A stretch of 64,000 nucleotides of DNA from Chitinophagaceae bacterium (GTDB lineage Bacteria; Bacteroidota; Bacteroidia; Chitinophagales; Chitinophagaceae). Positions 9,214-18,042 of this stretch are shown one piece after another. Positions within the stretch are counted from its first letter, which is position 1, and each line of letters begins with the position of its first letter. Made by a program: the position numbers and the translations under genes. The DNA lies in NCBI GenBank assembly GCA_016722465.1, contig JADKJC010000001.1, forward strand, positions 1,116,001-1,180,000. The letters run 5' to 3'. The notes beneath the pieces are model-generated. The model saw only the letters and a program-made list of their open reading frames with translations, made no database searches and was not told the origin of the DNA.

Positions 9214-9406
9214 AAGAGCTTGAACAGTTCATTAAAAAGAAAAGCACCTTCCGAACGTGACCACCGCTGCCGATGCAGAAAGTAACGGTATTGATGTGGC
9301 AATTACTCAAAAGGAATTATTACAAAAAATTGAGGAGCTGACACTTTATATAATTGAACAAAATAAAAGAATCAAATCTTTGGAAAATAAAAGAAATGGT
9401 TTGTAA
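9168..9406 (+). pseudogene. Out-of-frame C-terminal coiled coil belonging to the gene at 8044
   Basis: Two shifts separate this segment from its gene. One A missing in the A run 9168-9172 gives DYVFDKSYQLLPIEELEQFI. One A missing in the run 9234-9238 gives [20 protein letters not shown] and then [20 protein letters not shown], ending at TAA 9404-9406. This is the conserved 'HLP ... NGI ... [12 protein letters not shown]' C-terminal module found at the end of such fibre proteins. The preserved coding quality over 75 codons argues that the gene was recently intact or that the two indels are sequence errors. If corrected, the protein spans 8044-9406. Confidence 0.75.
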
Positions 9407-9456
9407 GAGTATTAAAACAATCGATTACAGATTCATTCATTTTAAATATTTCAAAG

Positions 9457-10707
9457 ATGAAAAAAATTATCTTTTGTTTACTTCTACTATGGGCATTTAT
9501 ATCAGTAAAATCACTTGGGCAATGTTTACAAAATGGAGATTTTGCAAATACCAATTGTGGAAATAACTTGCTTGTTCAGGGAATAGTCTGCGGATATTTT
9601 GCCAACAATTGTGTTCCGAATTGGGTACGTTCACATGGTACACCTTCAATAAATATTATAGCCAATAATCCTATTCTTAATACAATTTATATGTGGTCAT
9701 CAACCAATAATCAGCAGGGGGCTGTTTGGGGAGAAGGTATTGTTGGTGGTTTTAATTTCATACAAAATGTGCCTTATCAAATTAGCGTTGGTTATACCCT
9801 TTCTCAAACCTTGCCTGCCAATGCAACTTTAAATATACGTGCCACAAATGGATTGACTATGACTCCAGGCCTTGCAGCAGATTGTGGTGAGCCAATTCCA
9901 AATCCAGCTAACAGCCCTTTTATAGCTTCGGACAACCTGCATACGAATCTAGGATTTCAAAATGATGTTTACAATTTTACAGCAACTAACGGGGCATACA
10001 ATAAGATCTGGATATATCCAACCACCAATACTACCAACCAGTGCGAACTAGTGATAGACTACGTATTCATATGCCCTGACACATGCGGAGGAACAGTATC
10101 CTACAACTTAGGCGAGGCACCAAGTGGTCGGTCAAAGTTCTTCAGGATCAATGCAGGGAGCAGTTCCGGAACCGGTGGCTCCGGGATTGTAACGGTATCA
10201 CAAACTGTTAATACAGATTTCCTGGCAATAGAAACTATTGACCTGGTTAATGATTTTGATGCGATTGTTACTGGAACAACAGAATTCAATGCAATGATTG
10301 TACCGTGTAGTACAGGAACACAATCAAGACCGATAAATCATTATTCACAACCGTACAGTGCTTATACCAATAATCAATTAGGGGGCAACCATAGTCAATG
10401 GGAAAGAAAACATAATATTGATTCCACTATGATTTCACAACTACAAAAAAATAACTTTAGCATCTATCCTAATCCTGCCAGCGACATCTTTTATATAAAC
10501 AATAAAAAAAACATACAGGGGAAACTGGCAATTCAAATAACGGATATCAATGGACAAATTGTACATCACTTGACTAGTAATATAATTAACCCTACACAAA
10601 ATAGAATTCCGGTTAAAATAGATAATTTAATTGAGGGTATATATTTTGTTGTCGTTAAATCGGATTTGTATTCAGAAACACTTAAGCTAATAATTTCCAG
10701 GCATTGA
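9457..10707 (+). CDS. Secreted T9SS-sorted protein, paralogue of the next gene
   Basis: 416 residues. A signal peptide (KKIIFCLLLLWAFISVKSLG) is followed by an N-terminal domain with Cys-containing motifs CLQNGDF, NTNCGN, NCVPNWVRSHGTP and GEGIVGGFNFIQ, resembling a jelly-roll binding module in layout. A middle region (GSSSGTGGSGIVTVSQTVNTD) is of unknown type. The C-terminal 85 residues (FSIYPNPASDIFYINN ... LIEGIYFVVVKSDL ... LKLIISR) are a type A T9SS sorting domain. It shares all these blocks with the protein at 10790, so the two arose by duplication. I do not recognise the N-terminal family. It is likely a surface-attached binding or structural protein. Confidence 0.8.
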   Translation: MKKIIFCLLLLWAFISVKSLGQCLQNGDFANTNCGNNLLVQGIVCGYFANNCVPNWVRSHGTPSINIIANNPILNTIYMWSSTNNQQGAVWGEGIVGGFNFIQNVPYQISVGYTLSQTLPANATLNIRATNGLTMTPGLAADCGEPIPNPANSPFIASDNLHTNLGFQNDVYNFTATNGAYNKIWIYPTTNTTNQCELVIDYVFICPDTCGGTVSYNLGEAPSGRSKFFRINAGSSSGTGGSGIVTVSQTVNTDFLAIETIDLVNDFDAIVTGTTEFNAMIVPCSTGTQSRPINHYSQPYSAYTNNQLGGNHSQWERKHNIDSTMISQLQKNNFSIYPNPASDIFYINNKKNIQGKLAIQITDINGQIVHHLTSNIINPTQNRIPVKIDNLIEGIYFVVVKSDLYSETLKLIISRH

Positions 10708-10789
10708 CAAATTCATTTCAGCCATATTAAATAAAAATGAATAATTATCGCTATTGCTTTGGCTAGACTGAGCGGTCTAAAATTAAAAA

Positions 10790-12124
10790 ATGAAAAAGAT
10801 CATTTGCTACATAATACTATATGCTGTTTCTTCTTCAAACCAACTTATTAGTCAATGTCTCCTGAATGGTGATTTTACTACCAATTGCGGAGTTGATTCA
10901 TTACATGCTGGCTGCAATGACATCAATGATGAGTACTTTACTCAGACCTGTATTCCAAACTGGAGGAGATCCCATGGTTCTCCAAGGCTCATCCCGACAG
11001 ACCATACGATTTTTATGTTTTCTCAAAATGGAGAATTTACCAATAACCCAGGGCCCGTTTTTCAAAATAACTTTGGTGAAGGTATAGTTGGGAGCTTCAC
11101 ATTTATTGCCGGCACACAGTATATTGTTTCTGTAAGATATTATCTCGATGAAAGTAATGCTATCAATACTGGCAGGCGGAATTTATCAGGTTTTAATATT
11201 ATGGCTACCAGCGGCATTTCGGCTCCCAATCAAATTATAAACCCAAATGCTTATAATCCATGTGGTGAATTTGTACCTGGAAATGCTGCTGAACGGGTTG
11301 CCGCATTCTATATGCCGGCAGGCTTACCTACCTGGCACATAGCGACCTTCTTATTTAAACCTGCTTTAAATAACTCCCAGGTTTGGATATATCCATTCTC
11401 TGCCCCTTTTGGTGACTACCAAAAACAAACTAAGTTAACGTTGGATTATATAACTATTTGCCCGGATAATACCAACTGTGGCCTCGATATAGTCTATCAA
11501 AACGACATCAACAATGATGGCATAAATAACCCACCAGCACTACCAGCCCCTATAAGCAATGCAGTTTACCATACTATTACTGCGGGCGGCGCTCCATTAC
11601 CGGATGGTGAACTGGGTTCCGTTACTGTTGAACAATTGCTGACTACCAATTTTTTTGCAACAAATCAGATAGATCTTGTTCCAACTTTTGATGCCACTGT
11701 TTCAACAGGTGGAGAGTTTAATGCGCAAATTTTAACATGCAGTGGTGCAACTTCCCGTCCGGCAGCAACAAACAATAACAACATTGATATATTAACAAGA
11801 AGCTATTTGCCTCCTGTAAATAAAGGCTCCGAAGCAAAAAATACCATCACTAAACAGATTAGCTCTGCATCAAAAATTACAATCTACCCTAACCCGGCAA
11901 CTAACGTAATTTATATTACGACCGCCAAAGCAAAGCCTGGCAATATCAATATTCAAATAAGGGATGTAAACGGCCGGCTTGTTTTACAATCATCAGGATT
12001 TATAAACAATACTTACCAAACCCAATTTCCTGTAAGAGTTGATGAACTTACCAACGGAATGTATTTTATAACTGTGAAAACAACGGAATATACTTCAACC
12101 GAAAAATTAATTATCAGTCAATAA
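10790..12124 (+). CDS. Secreted T9SS-sorted protein, paralogue of the previous gene
   Basis: 444 residues with a signal peptide (about residues 1-22). It shares the Cys-containing motifs of its neighbour (CLLNGDF, TNCGVD, TCIPNWRRSHGSP, GEGIVGSFTFIAG) and the block GELGSVTVEQLLTTNFFA before a type A T9SS sorting domain (ITIYPNPATNVIYITT ... LTNGMYFITVKTTEYTSTEK). It lies 82 bp after its paralogue in the same direction and is closed by a terminator at 12145, so the pair is probably co-transcribed. Divergence between the copies looks substantial, implying an old duplication. No enzymatic motif is visible. Confidence 0.8.
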   Translation: MKKIICYIILYAVSSSNQLISQCLLNGDFTTNCGVDSLHAGCNDINDEYFTQTCIPNWRRSHGSPRLIPTDHTIFMFSQNGEFTNNPGPVFQNNFGEGIVGSFTFIAGTQYIVSVRYYLDESNAINTGRRNLSGFNIMATSGISAPNQIINPNAYNPCGEFVPGNAAERVAAFYMPAGLPTWHIATFLFKPALNNSQVWIYPFSAPFGDYQKQTKLTLDYITICPDNTNCGLDIVYQNDINNDGINNPPALPAPISNAVYHTITAGGAPLPDGELGSVTVEQLLTTNFFATNQIDLVPTFDATVSTGGEFNAQILTCSGATSRPAATNNNNIDILTRSYLPPVNKGSEAKNTITKQISSASKITIYPNPATNVIYITTAKAKPGNINIQIRDVNGRLVLQSSGFINNTYQTQFPVRVDELTNGMYFITVKTTEYTSTEKLIISQ

Positions 12125-12144
12125 ACTGGCTTTGATGAAATTAT

Positions 12145-12180
12145 AAGACCTGGCTTTGTTAAACAAGGACAGGTCTTTTT
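12145..12180 (+). terminator. Rho-independent terminator
   Basis: A long hairpin lies 20 bp after the stop of the second T9SS paralogue: AAGACCTG / CAGGTCTT outer stem, continued by an inner CTTTGTT / AACAAGG stem, followed by TTTTTT. Confidence 0.85.
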
Positions 12181-12199
12181 TAATGCAATTATTCAGCTC

Positions 12200-13279
12200 T
12201 CAGCCACACATCGCCAAAAAATTATCTCCATTAGATAACAGGCTGTATTCTTTAACTATTTTTTGCCGTCCGGCTTTGCCCATTCTTATTCTCAGTTCTG
12301 CATCCAGCAGCAATTTTTCTATCGCTGCATACCATTCCTCATCCGAATCGCAAAGAAAGCCATTCACTTCATTATCAATGATCTTTTTATTTACACCTAC
12401 TGGTGAGGAAACAGAGGGTATTTCAAGCGCCAGGTATTGTATTAACTTGAAGCCACACTTACCTTCACTCCATTCATCTTTTGTAAGTGGCATCAAACCA
12501 ATCTGGCAGCTGGCAAGTTCTGTTACCTCGTTTTCACTCGACCATTCAACATACTGTACATTTCTTAAATGGAGGCTGGGTTGCTGGTTACAAATTATTT
12601 TGATATCAAAATCATATTTTTCCTGTAACCTGCTTAAAACCGGTTGCACTACCTGCAGGTATTTCAGGGTCGAGAAACTCCCCGTCCAGCCAATGGTAAC
12701 TTTTTCAACATGGTGGTTGGCAAAAATATTATGATGGTTTTCTGTATCTACACAGGTTGGGTTGTAAACAACATTCGCATTGTATTTACGGGCGTAAGTA
12801 CACAAAAATTCGTTTCCACAACTCACCTTATACGACCAGCTGCAAATCAGGGGTACCTTGTTTACATTTCTTAACCGTTGCGGCAACCTGTTCTTTTCCG
12901 ATACCTGCTGTATCCAGATGGCCCCGTCAAAATCGTAAATTATCTTTTTCTTTAATAATTTAATCAGTAACCATTCAAATATGGGGGGACCGACAGGGGT
13001 AACCCCCAATTGGAGAAAAATGTAGTTGTATTTTTTAACAACAAAAAGAAGCTTAACCCTGGCAAAAAAGCCTTTTAAGACAGACCAGAGCTTTTGCAAA
13101 AAAAAGCCGGATCTGAAAATATATGGATAACCCTGTTCATCTATAAAAGGGCTGGTAGTAACATTGAACCCGTTTCTTTTCAACAAATCCTCATACAGCT
13201 CAAACCTGAAACGCTGGCCTGGAGACACGTTTGGGGGGTATTGCACTATGAATAAAATTTCTTTTGGCGCTGCTTGCAT
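12200..13279 (-). CDS. Glycosyltransferase, GT4-like (group 1)
   Basis: 359 residues, GT-B type. The N-terminal half begins ILFIVQYPPNVSPGQRFRFE, the usual start of group 1 transferases acting on lipid-linked sugars, and the C-terminal half has VTIGWTGSFSTLKYLQ, GLMPLTKDEWSEGKCGFK and QYLALEIPSVSSPVGVN, corresponding to the nucleotide-sugar binding region with its conserved Glu/Gly-Lys pattern. It lies at the downstream border of the exopolysaccharide locus, separated from the rest by a plus-strand methyltransferase. Donor and acceptor sugars cannot be told from sequence. Confidence 0.85.
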   Translation of the reverse strand: MQAAPKEILFIVQYPPNVSPGQRFRFELYEDLLKRNGFNVTTSPFIDEQGYPYIFRSGFFLQKLWSVLKGFFARVKLLFVVKKYNYIFLQLGVTPVGPPIFEWLLIKLLKKKIIYDFDGAIWIQQVSEKNRLPQRLRNVNKVPLICSWSYKVSCGNEFLCTYARKYNANVVYNPTCVDTENHHNIFANHHVEKVTIGWTGSFSTLKYLQVVQPVLSRLQEKYDFDIKIICNQQPSLHLRNVQYVEWSSENEVTELASCQIGLMPLTKDEWSEGKCGFKLIQYLALEIPSVSSPVGVNKKIIDNEVNGFLCDSDEEWYAAIEKLLLDAELRIRMGKAGRQKIVKEYSLLSNGDNFLAMCG

Positions 13280-13357
13280 GATTTGGTTGGCGAAGGTAAA
13301 TTTATTTCTAAAACCTTTTAAAATGAATTAAAAATGGCTTTTTGATTATATCACTTT

Positions 13358-13365
13358 ATTTTTGT
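13358..13365 (+). promoter_or_regulatory. Candidate Bacteroidota -7 element
   Basis: TATTTTTG matches the TANNTTTG consensus exactly and sits 20 bp before the methyltransferase ATG at 13386. A TTTG lies upstream but only about 12 bp away, shorter than the usual 19-21, so the -33 element is not supported. Confidence 0.3.
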
Positions 13366-13385
13366 TCAAATTGAACTAGTAAAGG

Positions 13386-14285
13386 ATGGTTTCATATAAT
13401 CAAGAACCAATAACAAGGATAGCCGGCAGAAACAGGGAAATAGCAGTATTCACAACGGAAGGAACCAATATTGACAAGGAGGTGGTAAAATCATTTGGTG
13501 AGGAATGGCTTAAATTTCAGCATTTTTCCGATGAAATGATCAACAGGTGTGGGGAAGAATATTTCGATTTAATTGCTGATGATATTGTTAATAAGAACAG
13601 TTATGTACTTGATATCGGGTGCGGTACTGGCAGGTGGACCAAATACCTCACCAGCAGGGCAAATTTTATTGAAGCGGTAGACCCGAGCAACTCCATTTTT
13701 GCGGCAGATAACCTGCTGGATAATATCAGCAATGTAAGGCTTTCCAAAGCTGGTATAGAAACCATTCCATTTAACGATGAAACTTTTGATTTTGTTATGA
13801 GTGTAGGTGTGTTGCACCATACGCCTGATCCTGAAAAGGCAATGGTGGATTGCGTGAAAAAAGTGAAAAGAGGCGGCTATTTTTATTGTTATTTATATCA
13901 CAACCTCGAATCAAAAAACTGGTTTTCCAGGGCTTTATTCTGGGCTGGTGAACTGGTAAGAAAAATGGTTTGCCGGTTACCAATGAGTACCAAAGCGTTT
14001 GTCTGCGACATACTGGCTGTAATTGTTTACCTGCCCTTTATTTTATGGGTACGCTTACTGATATTGTTAGGCTTTAAAAATACAGCATTAAAAATGCCGC
14101 TCGGCGCTTATCATAATAAATCTTTTTTTATTATCAGAAATGACTCTCTAGATAAGTTTGGAACAAAACTGGAACACCGCTACTCCAGGGAGGAGGTCGA
14201 AATGATGATGGCGAATGCCGGGCTTAAAGAAATAAAAATAAGCGATGGCATTCCTTATTATCATGCAATCGGTAAAAAACCTTAG
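13386..14285 (+). CDS. Class I SAM-dependent methyltransferase
   Basis: 299 residues. Motif I is clear (SYVLDIGCGTGRWTKYL, about residues 74-90), followed by the acidic end of strand 2 (FIEAVDPS) and a motif II/III-like region (IPFNDETFDFVMSVGVLHH), placing it in the Methyltransf_11/ubiE-like group. A hydrophobic stretch near residues 195-240 suggests membrane association, often seen in methyltransferases acting on lipid-linked glycans. It is the only plus-strand gene inside the polysaccharide locus and converges on a glycosyltransferase gene (14302), so it is expressed separately. The substrate is unknown; sugar O-methylation is an inference from context. Confidence 0.85.
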   Translation: MVSYNQEPITRIAGRNREIAVFTTEGTNIDKEVVKSFGEEWLKFQHFSDEMINRCGEEYFDLIADDIVNKNSYVLDIGCGTGRWTKYLTSRANFIEAVDPSNSIFAADNLLDNISNVRLSKAGIETIPFNDETFDFVMSVGVLHHTPDPEKAMVDCVKKVKRGGYFYCYLYHNLESKNWFSRALFWAGELVRKMVCRLPMSTKAFVCDILAVIVYLPFILWVRLLILLGFKNTALKMPLGAYHNKSFFIIRNDSLDKFGTKLEHRYSREEVEMMMANAGLKEIKISDGIPYYHAIGKKP

Positions 14286-14301
14286 TTACTGGCATGCCCT
14301 G

Positions 14302-15194
14302 CTAAATACCGGACTGTGGCCAGCTTTTTATTCGCTCAATTACTTCTTTCACTTTGCTTTTCTGTGCTGTATTCAGTTTTTCATTCCTGGTTGAAGACAG
14401 TGTATTGTGCAGGTCGAAAAACGCAAATGTGCGGTATAAGTAAGACTTAAAGTAGGATTTGGTTATCTCCCAGTACAATTCTGGTTTATTTAATAATCCC
14501 TGGTTATGTGTACGTAAAATATCCCTGAAAGCACGGGCGCTCGCAGAATAGTTTTTTACATTAACCTTACCTTCCCGGTAAATAAAAAGTGGTTCATGAA
14601 TCCTTGAGAAGTTGGTGTTCTCAAATGTTCTGCACCACAATTCAAAATCCTGGGAACGGAAATAATTTTCATTGTACCGGTTGTTTTTATACCAACTGGT
14701 TTTAGCTATAACCGCTGGATGAAACAAAAGGCCTTTTGTGAGTACTTTTTTCTATCTCTTGTACCAATATCCCATGTTCCCCTTACGCCAATCGGTTCTT
14801 CATTTTCGTTGATGATATAAGAAGCGGTATCAATAATATCAATGGATCTATCTGCAAGCAATGCATTCAACTGCTTTTCTATCCGGTCGGGCATCATCAT
14901 GTCATCAGCATCCATCCGGGCAATATAATCGCCATTGGCCATATCAATTACCTGGTTAAGCCTGTAACTGATACCCCTGTTTACCCCATCGGTTATCAAT
15001 TTAATCCTGCCATCCATTCTTGTAAACTCCTTTGCTATTTCACAAGACCTGTCATTTGATCCATCGTCTACCAAAATCAGTTCCCAGTTTTGAAATGATT
15101 GCAGCATCACAGACTTCAACGAATTGGCCAATGTTCCTTCGCTATTAAAAAAAGGCAACCCAATAGTCAACAAAGGCAAATTGTTCTGATGCAT
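14302..15194 (-). CDS. Glycosyltransferase family 2, interrupted by one frameshift
   Basis: The frame starts at 15194 (MHQNNLPLLTIGLPFFN) with GT2 motifs WELILVDDGSNDRS and GDYIARMDADDMMMP, then breaks at the A6 run read on the minus strand (14746-14751). One extra A continues it as VLTKGLLFHPAVIAKTS, then RSQDFELWCRTFENTNF to the stop at 14302. The intact paralogue at 15564-16457 aligns without gaps across the repaired site, which is strong support for a single-base loss. As read, the gene gives a 162-residue N-terminal piece and a separate 141-residue C-terminal piece. Compared with the paralogue, the conserved ED pair (SEDFELWCR) is QD here. It is the last minus-strand gene before the plus-strand methyltransferase. 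Confidence 0.82.
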
Positions 15195-15209
15195 TTATAC
15201 GCTTTTGAT

Positions 15210-15412
15210 TTATTTAGTATGGGAAAAAACATCCCATAACCGCCTGTTTATTAAAGTATCAAATTGCTGTTGAGGCATGTTTAAGGGAGCAGAAAACCGG
15301 TATGCTGTTACCTGGCGATAAAATGTGCTGAACAGTTCTACATCATCCTGGCCAGTTTTTCATCATATTGGATTTTGAAATCTTTGATTGATGATCACGA
15401 AACCTGCCCGGG
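15210..15412 (-). pseudogene. Remnant of a protein-coding gene, family not recognised
   Basis: This fills a 369-bp gap between two GT2 paralogues. Read on the minus strand, 15347-15210 encodes DDVELFSTFYRQVTAYRFSA and then PLNMPQQQFDTLINRRLWDV before a TAA, a protein-like composition with no internal stop. A one-base addition at the GG of 15347-15348 joins it to KDFKIQYDEKLAR further upstream, and beyond about 15412 stops appear. It looks like the 3' end of a decayed or indel-damaged gene of about 65 or more codons. It does not resemble either neighbouring GT2. The other bases of the gap show nothing. Confidence 0.4.
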
Positions 15413-15563
15413 CAAAAGTTAATCAATTGGCCATTTGCAAAGATGTATGGATATTTCGTTCAATACTACAACTAATATGCAATAAATACAACACCTGCCA
15501 TCCTTTCTTCCTTCAGTTTTTTCATCCGGTTAAAAATAAACAATTAAGCTTTAGTGATGAGTG

Positions 15564-16457
15564 TTAGCTGTCGGAATTATGAATGATCTCCATGTTCTTA
15601 ATTTCTTCGATGATAATTTTGACCGTGTTTACCTGGCTTATGCTTAATTTAATATTTCTTTTAGAAGATAATTTATGCTGCATATTAAAGACTGCAAATA
15701 TGCGGTATAGTGATGACTTTAAATGAGATTTCACCAGCTCACTCACCAGTTCAGTTTTTGATAATACTGCCGAACCATGCTTACGGAGCAGCATCCGGTG
15801 AGACCGGTTACTGGTCGTATAGGCTTTAATATTCACCTTGCCTTCCCGGTAGAGAAAAAGAGGTTCGTACACCCGGGCAAATACCGTATTGTCAAACGTG
15901 CGGCACCACAGCTCAAAATCTTCCGATCTTATAAAATCTTTATCGTACTTGTTTTTTTTATACAACGCTGTTTTTGCAACAACGGTGGGATGAAACAACA
16001 ATACATTTTTAAATGCCTTTCGCTTATCCCAGGTACTCAAATCATCAATCCCCCTCATACCGGTAGGTTCATCATTTTCGTCAATGGTGTATACTGCTGT
16101 ATCAATTACATCGATGCTGTTATTTTTTTCCAGTGCCTCCATTTGCTTTTCCAGCTTGTTTGGCATCATCATATCGTCAGAGTCCATCCGGGCAATGTAT
16201 TCGCCGATGGCTAAGTCAATAATCTGATTTAACCTGTACACCAACCCCCTGTTCACCCCATCGCTGATCAGTTTTATTCTGTGATCTGTTTTGGCAAATT
16301 CATTGGCGATATCAAATGACCGGTCGGTTGAACCATCATCAATCAAGATCAATTCCCAGTTTTTATACGATTGTACCAAAACAGACCTTATAGCATTCGC
16401 CAGTGTTTTTTGATTGTTATAAAAAGGCAAGCCTATCGTAAGCATTAATGTGGGCAT
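15564..16457 (-). CDS. Glycosyltransferase family 2
   Basis: 297 residues, GT-A fold. The motifs are in order: N-terminal LTIGLPFYNNQKTL, nucleotide-binding WELILIDDGSTDRS (about 33-46), the DXD-type GEYIARMDSDDMMMPNKLE (about 88-106), and the acceptor/catalytic RSEDFELWCR (about 179-188). It is a close paralogue of the gene at 14302, the two flanking a gene remnant, so a local duplication is likely. It follows the fucosyltransferase by 52 bp on the same strand. It probably adds one sugar to the repeat unit; donor and linkage are unknown. Confidence 0.9.
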   Translation of the reverse strand: MPTLMLTIGLPFYNNQKTLANAIRSVLVQSYKNWELILIDDGSTDRSFDIANEFAKTDHRIKLISDGVNRGLVYRLNQIIDLAIGEYIARMDSDDMMMPNKLEKQMEALEKNNSIDVIDTAVYTIDENDEPTGMRGIDDLSTWDKRKAFKNVLLFHPTVVAKTALYKKNKYDKDFIRSEDFELWCRTFDNTVFARVYEPLFLYREGKVNIKAYTTSNRSHRMLLRKHGSAVLSKTELVSELVKSHLKSSLYRIFAVFNMQHKLSSKRNIKLSISQVNTVKIIIEEIKNMEIIHNSDS

Positions 16458-16509
16458 TTCAGGTAACTCAACATATCAAATGCAATATTCAACATTTCTT
16501 CAAAACTTA

Positions 16510-17430
16510 TCAAATACTTTCATTGTTAATTTTTATCCAGTTGGGCGGCAGCCTGTCTTCAGCTTTTGCTAAAAGGTTGAGATGCCAGGTATCCGGCGTA
16601 ATCACTATTTTTACCGGGTTGTTGTTTAACCAGGCAGCCCACCAGCTAAAAGTGCTGTTGGCGATAATATTGTGCTGGCAAATACTCATACAATACAGAT
16701 CATTGGCATCCACCCCGGTAGTAATAAATGTATGTGCTTCATTTAATACCAGGTGCTGTTTACACCATTCAATATCATCAGAAAAAATAAATATTTTAAT
16801 GTCACGTTGTTCCAGTTTTTTAAGTTCGTTGATTGCAGTATAGTAAAATGCTTCTGTACAAACAGCGTGTGATTGTTTAGCATTGTTTTGTGCTATATAA
16901 TCACCCCTGCGTACATGAAGGCCTACTGAAACACTGTTTCTTATGTTTGTAATCGTATCCTTTAAAGTGGCTTCATGGGTTAAATAACCAAGGTCAAATT
17001 GCTTCTTAATTAAACTTTCCTGATCAGCAAAGTATTTATATGATTGCCAGTAACCGTCCAAATAAATATATTCTCCTTTAAAACCAAGCGGCGAATAACG
17101 GGTCGACTTTTCAAGCAGGTAATGGTTGTTTATCCAGCTCAGTTTTTTAATCAACCGCTTATAAACCCTTGAAAAAAAAGAATTGCCGGTAATGATGCCC
17201 ATTTTCCGCAATGTTTGCAGATCGCAAAAGCCTTCATCAATATTTTTAAAAATATGGAGTGCCCATTGCCGGGGTGTTTCAGAAGGAGGCTGATTGGTAA
17301 ATGAGCTGATATCAAGCAACAACTCGGCACCTGTGGTAACAGCAAGGCTTTTTCCTGCCGCATACTGGAACATTTGATTACCAAGGCCGCCAAATATTTT
17401 TACAATAACTACAGGCTTTTTCTTTGTCAA
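16510..17430 (-). CDS. Alpha-1,2-fucosyltransferase-like, GT11
   Basis: 306 residues. GT11 signatures are the N-terminal GGLGNQMFQYAAGKSLA (about 14-30), the donor-binding VGLHVRRGDYI (about 170-180) and the C-terminal ANSTFSWWAAWLNNN, all matching bacterial alpha-1,2-fucosyltransferases that use GDP-fucose. It would place a fucose (or another GDP-linked deoxy or hexose sugar in divergent members) on the growing polysaccharide. GDP-fucose synthesis genes are not in the window. It starts 12 bp after the acyltransferase stop, so translation is probably coupled within the operon. Confidence 0.9.
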   Translation of the reverse strand: MTKKKPVVIVKIFGGLGNQMFQYAAGKSLAVTTGAELLLDISSFTNQPPSETPRQWALHIFKNIDEGFCDLQTLRKMGIITGNSFFSRVYKRLIKKLSWINNHYLLEKSTRYSPLGFKGEYIYLDGYWQSYKYFADQESLIKKQFDLGYLTHEATLKDTITNIRNSVSVGLHVRRGDYIAQNNAKQSHAVCTEAFYYTAINELKKLEQRDIKIFIFSDDIEWCKQHLVLNEAHTFITTGVDANDLYCMSICQHNIIANSTFSWWAAWLNNNPVKIVITPDTWHLNLLAKAEDRLPPNWIKINNESI

Positions 17431-17442
17431 TGCTGTTTAAAT

Positions 17443-18012
17443 TTATTTTTTTCTCCACCTAACAATTTCAGCAGGGTTTCCAAAAACAATTGCATAGGCA
17501 GGAACTGTTTTGGTAACAATGCTGTTGGCTCCTACAATGGCACCTCTACCTATTTCCACACCATCTAAAATGGTGGTATTGGCACCAATCCATACATCAT
17601 CACCAATAATGATCCCATTTGAAGTGCTGCCCTGCTGCATGATATACTTTTCCGTATCCCCGTAATTGTGATTACCACCGGTTAACATACAATTTGGGGC
17701 GACCATTACATAATTCCCGATCTTGACTTTGCCATAAATAGCAGTACCGGGGTTAATCTGGGTGTGGTGACCGATCTCCAGGTCAGATGGCCACAATACT
17801 ACAAATGGATTGATCTCTGTTTTGTTACCAATGGAAATCCTGGAATGATTTCTAATGGAGCTTCTAAATGATATTAAAGCAAGCGGGCTGATTTTCCTGT
17901 AGACGAGTTTTCTTGGAAGATAAAAAACCACAGTTACCAACAACCGCATAAAAACGGAGATCGCTTCAAAAGGCCTTTCAATTACTTTATTAATTAGTGT
18001 GCTCATTGGCAT
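17443..18012 (-). CDS. Hexapeptide-repeat (left-handed beta-helix) acyltransferase
   Basis: 189 residues. After a hydrophobic N-terminal segment (about 16-36), hexapeptide repeats begin ([14 protein letters not shown] ... [17 protein letters not shown] ... [14 protein letters not shown]), with the conserved HNYGD loop His as probable catalytic base and the final [18 protein letters not shown] / [16 protein letters not shown] coils. This is the form of O-acetyltransferases of the WcaF/maltose acetyltransferase type. It would acetylate a sugar of the polysaccharide using acetyl-CoA. ATGs at residues 1 and 3 are both possible. It is flanked by GT2 and GT11 genes with spacers of 30 and 12 bp. Confidence 0.87.
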   Translation of the reverse strand: MPMSTLINKVIERPFEAISVFMRLLVTVVFYLPRKLVYRKISPLALISFRSSIRNHSRISIGNKTEINPFVVLWPSDLEIGHHTQINPGTAIYGKVKIGNYVMVAPNCMLTGGNHNYGDTEKYIMQQGSTSNGIIIGDDVWIGANTTILDGVEIGRGAIVGANSIVTKTVPAYAIVFGNPAEIVRWRKK

Positions 18013-18042
18013 AGAAAAATAAATTTACCCGAATTCATGCTG

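Noticed and set aside
10763..10778. TAGAC...GTCTA hairpin between the T9SS paralogues
   Set aside because: A 5-bp stem without a T run; probably chance.
12156..12734. 192-codon plus-strand frame
   Set aside because: It is antisense to the glycosyltransferase at 12200-13279, which has clear family motifs.
14286..14325. Hairpin CTGGC...GCCAG followed by TTTTT after the methyltransferase
   Set aside because: The stem is only 5 bp with a loop over 20 nt, and most of it overlaps the end of the convergent gene; too weak to call.
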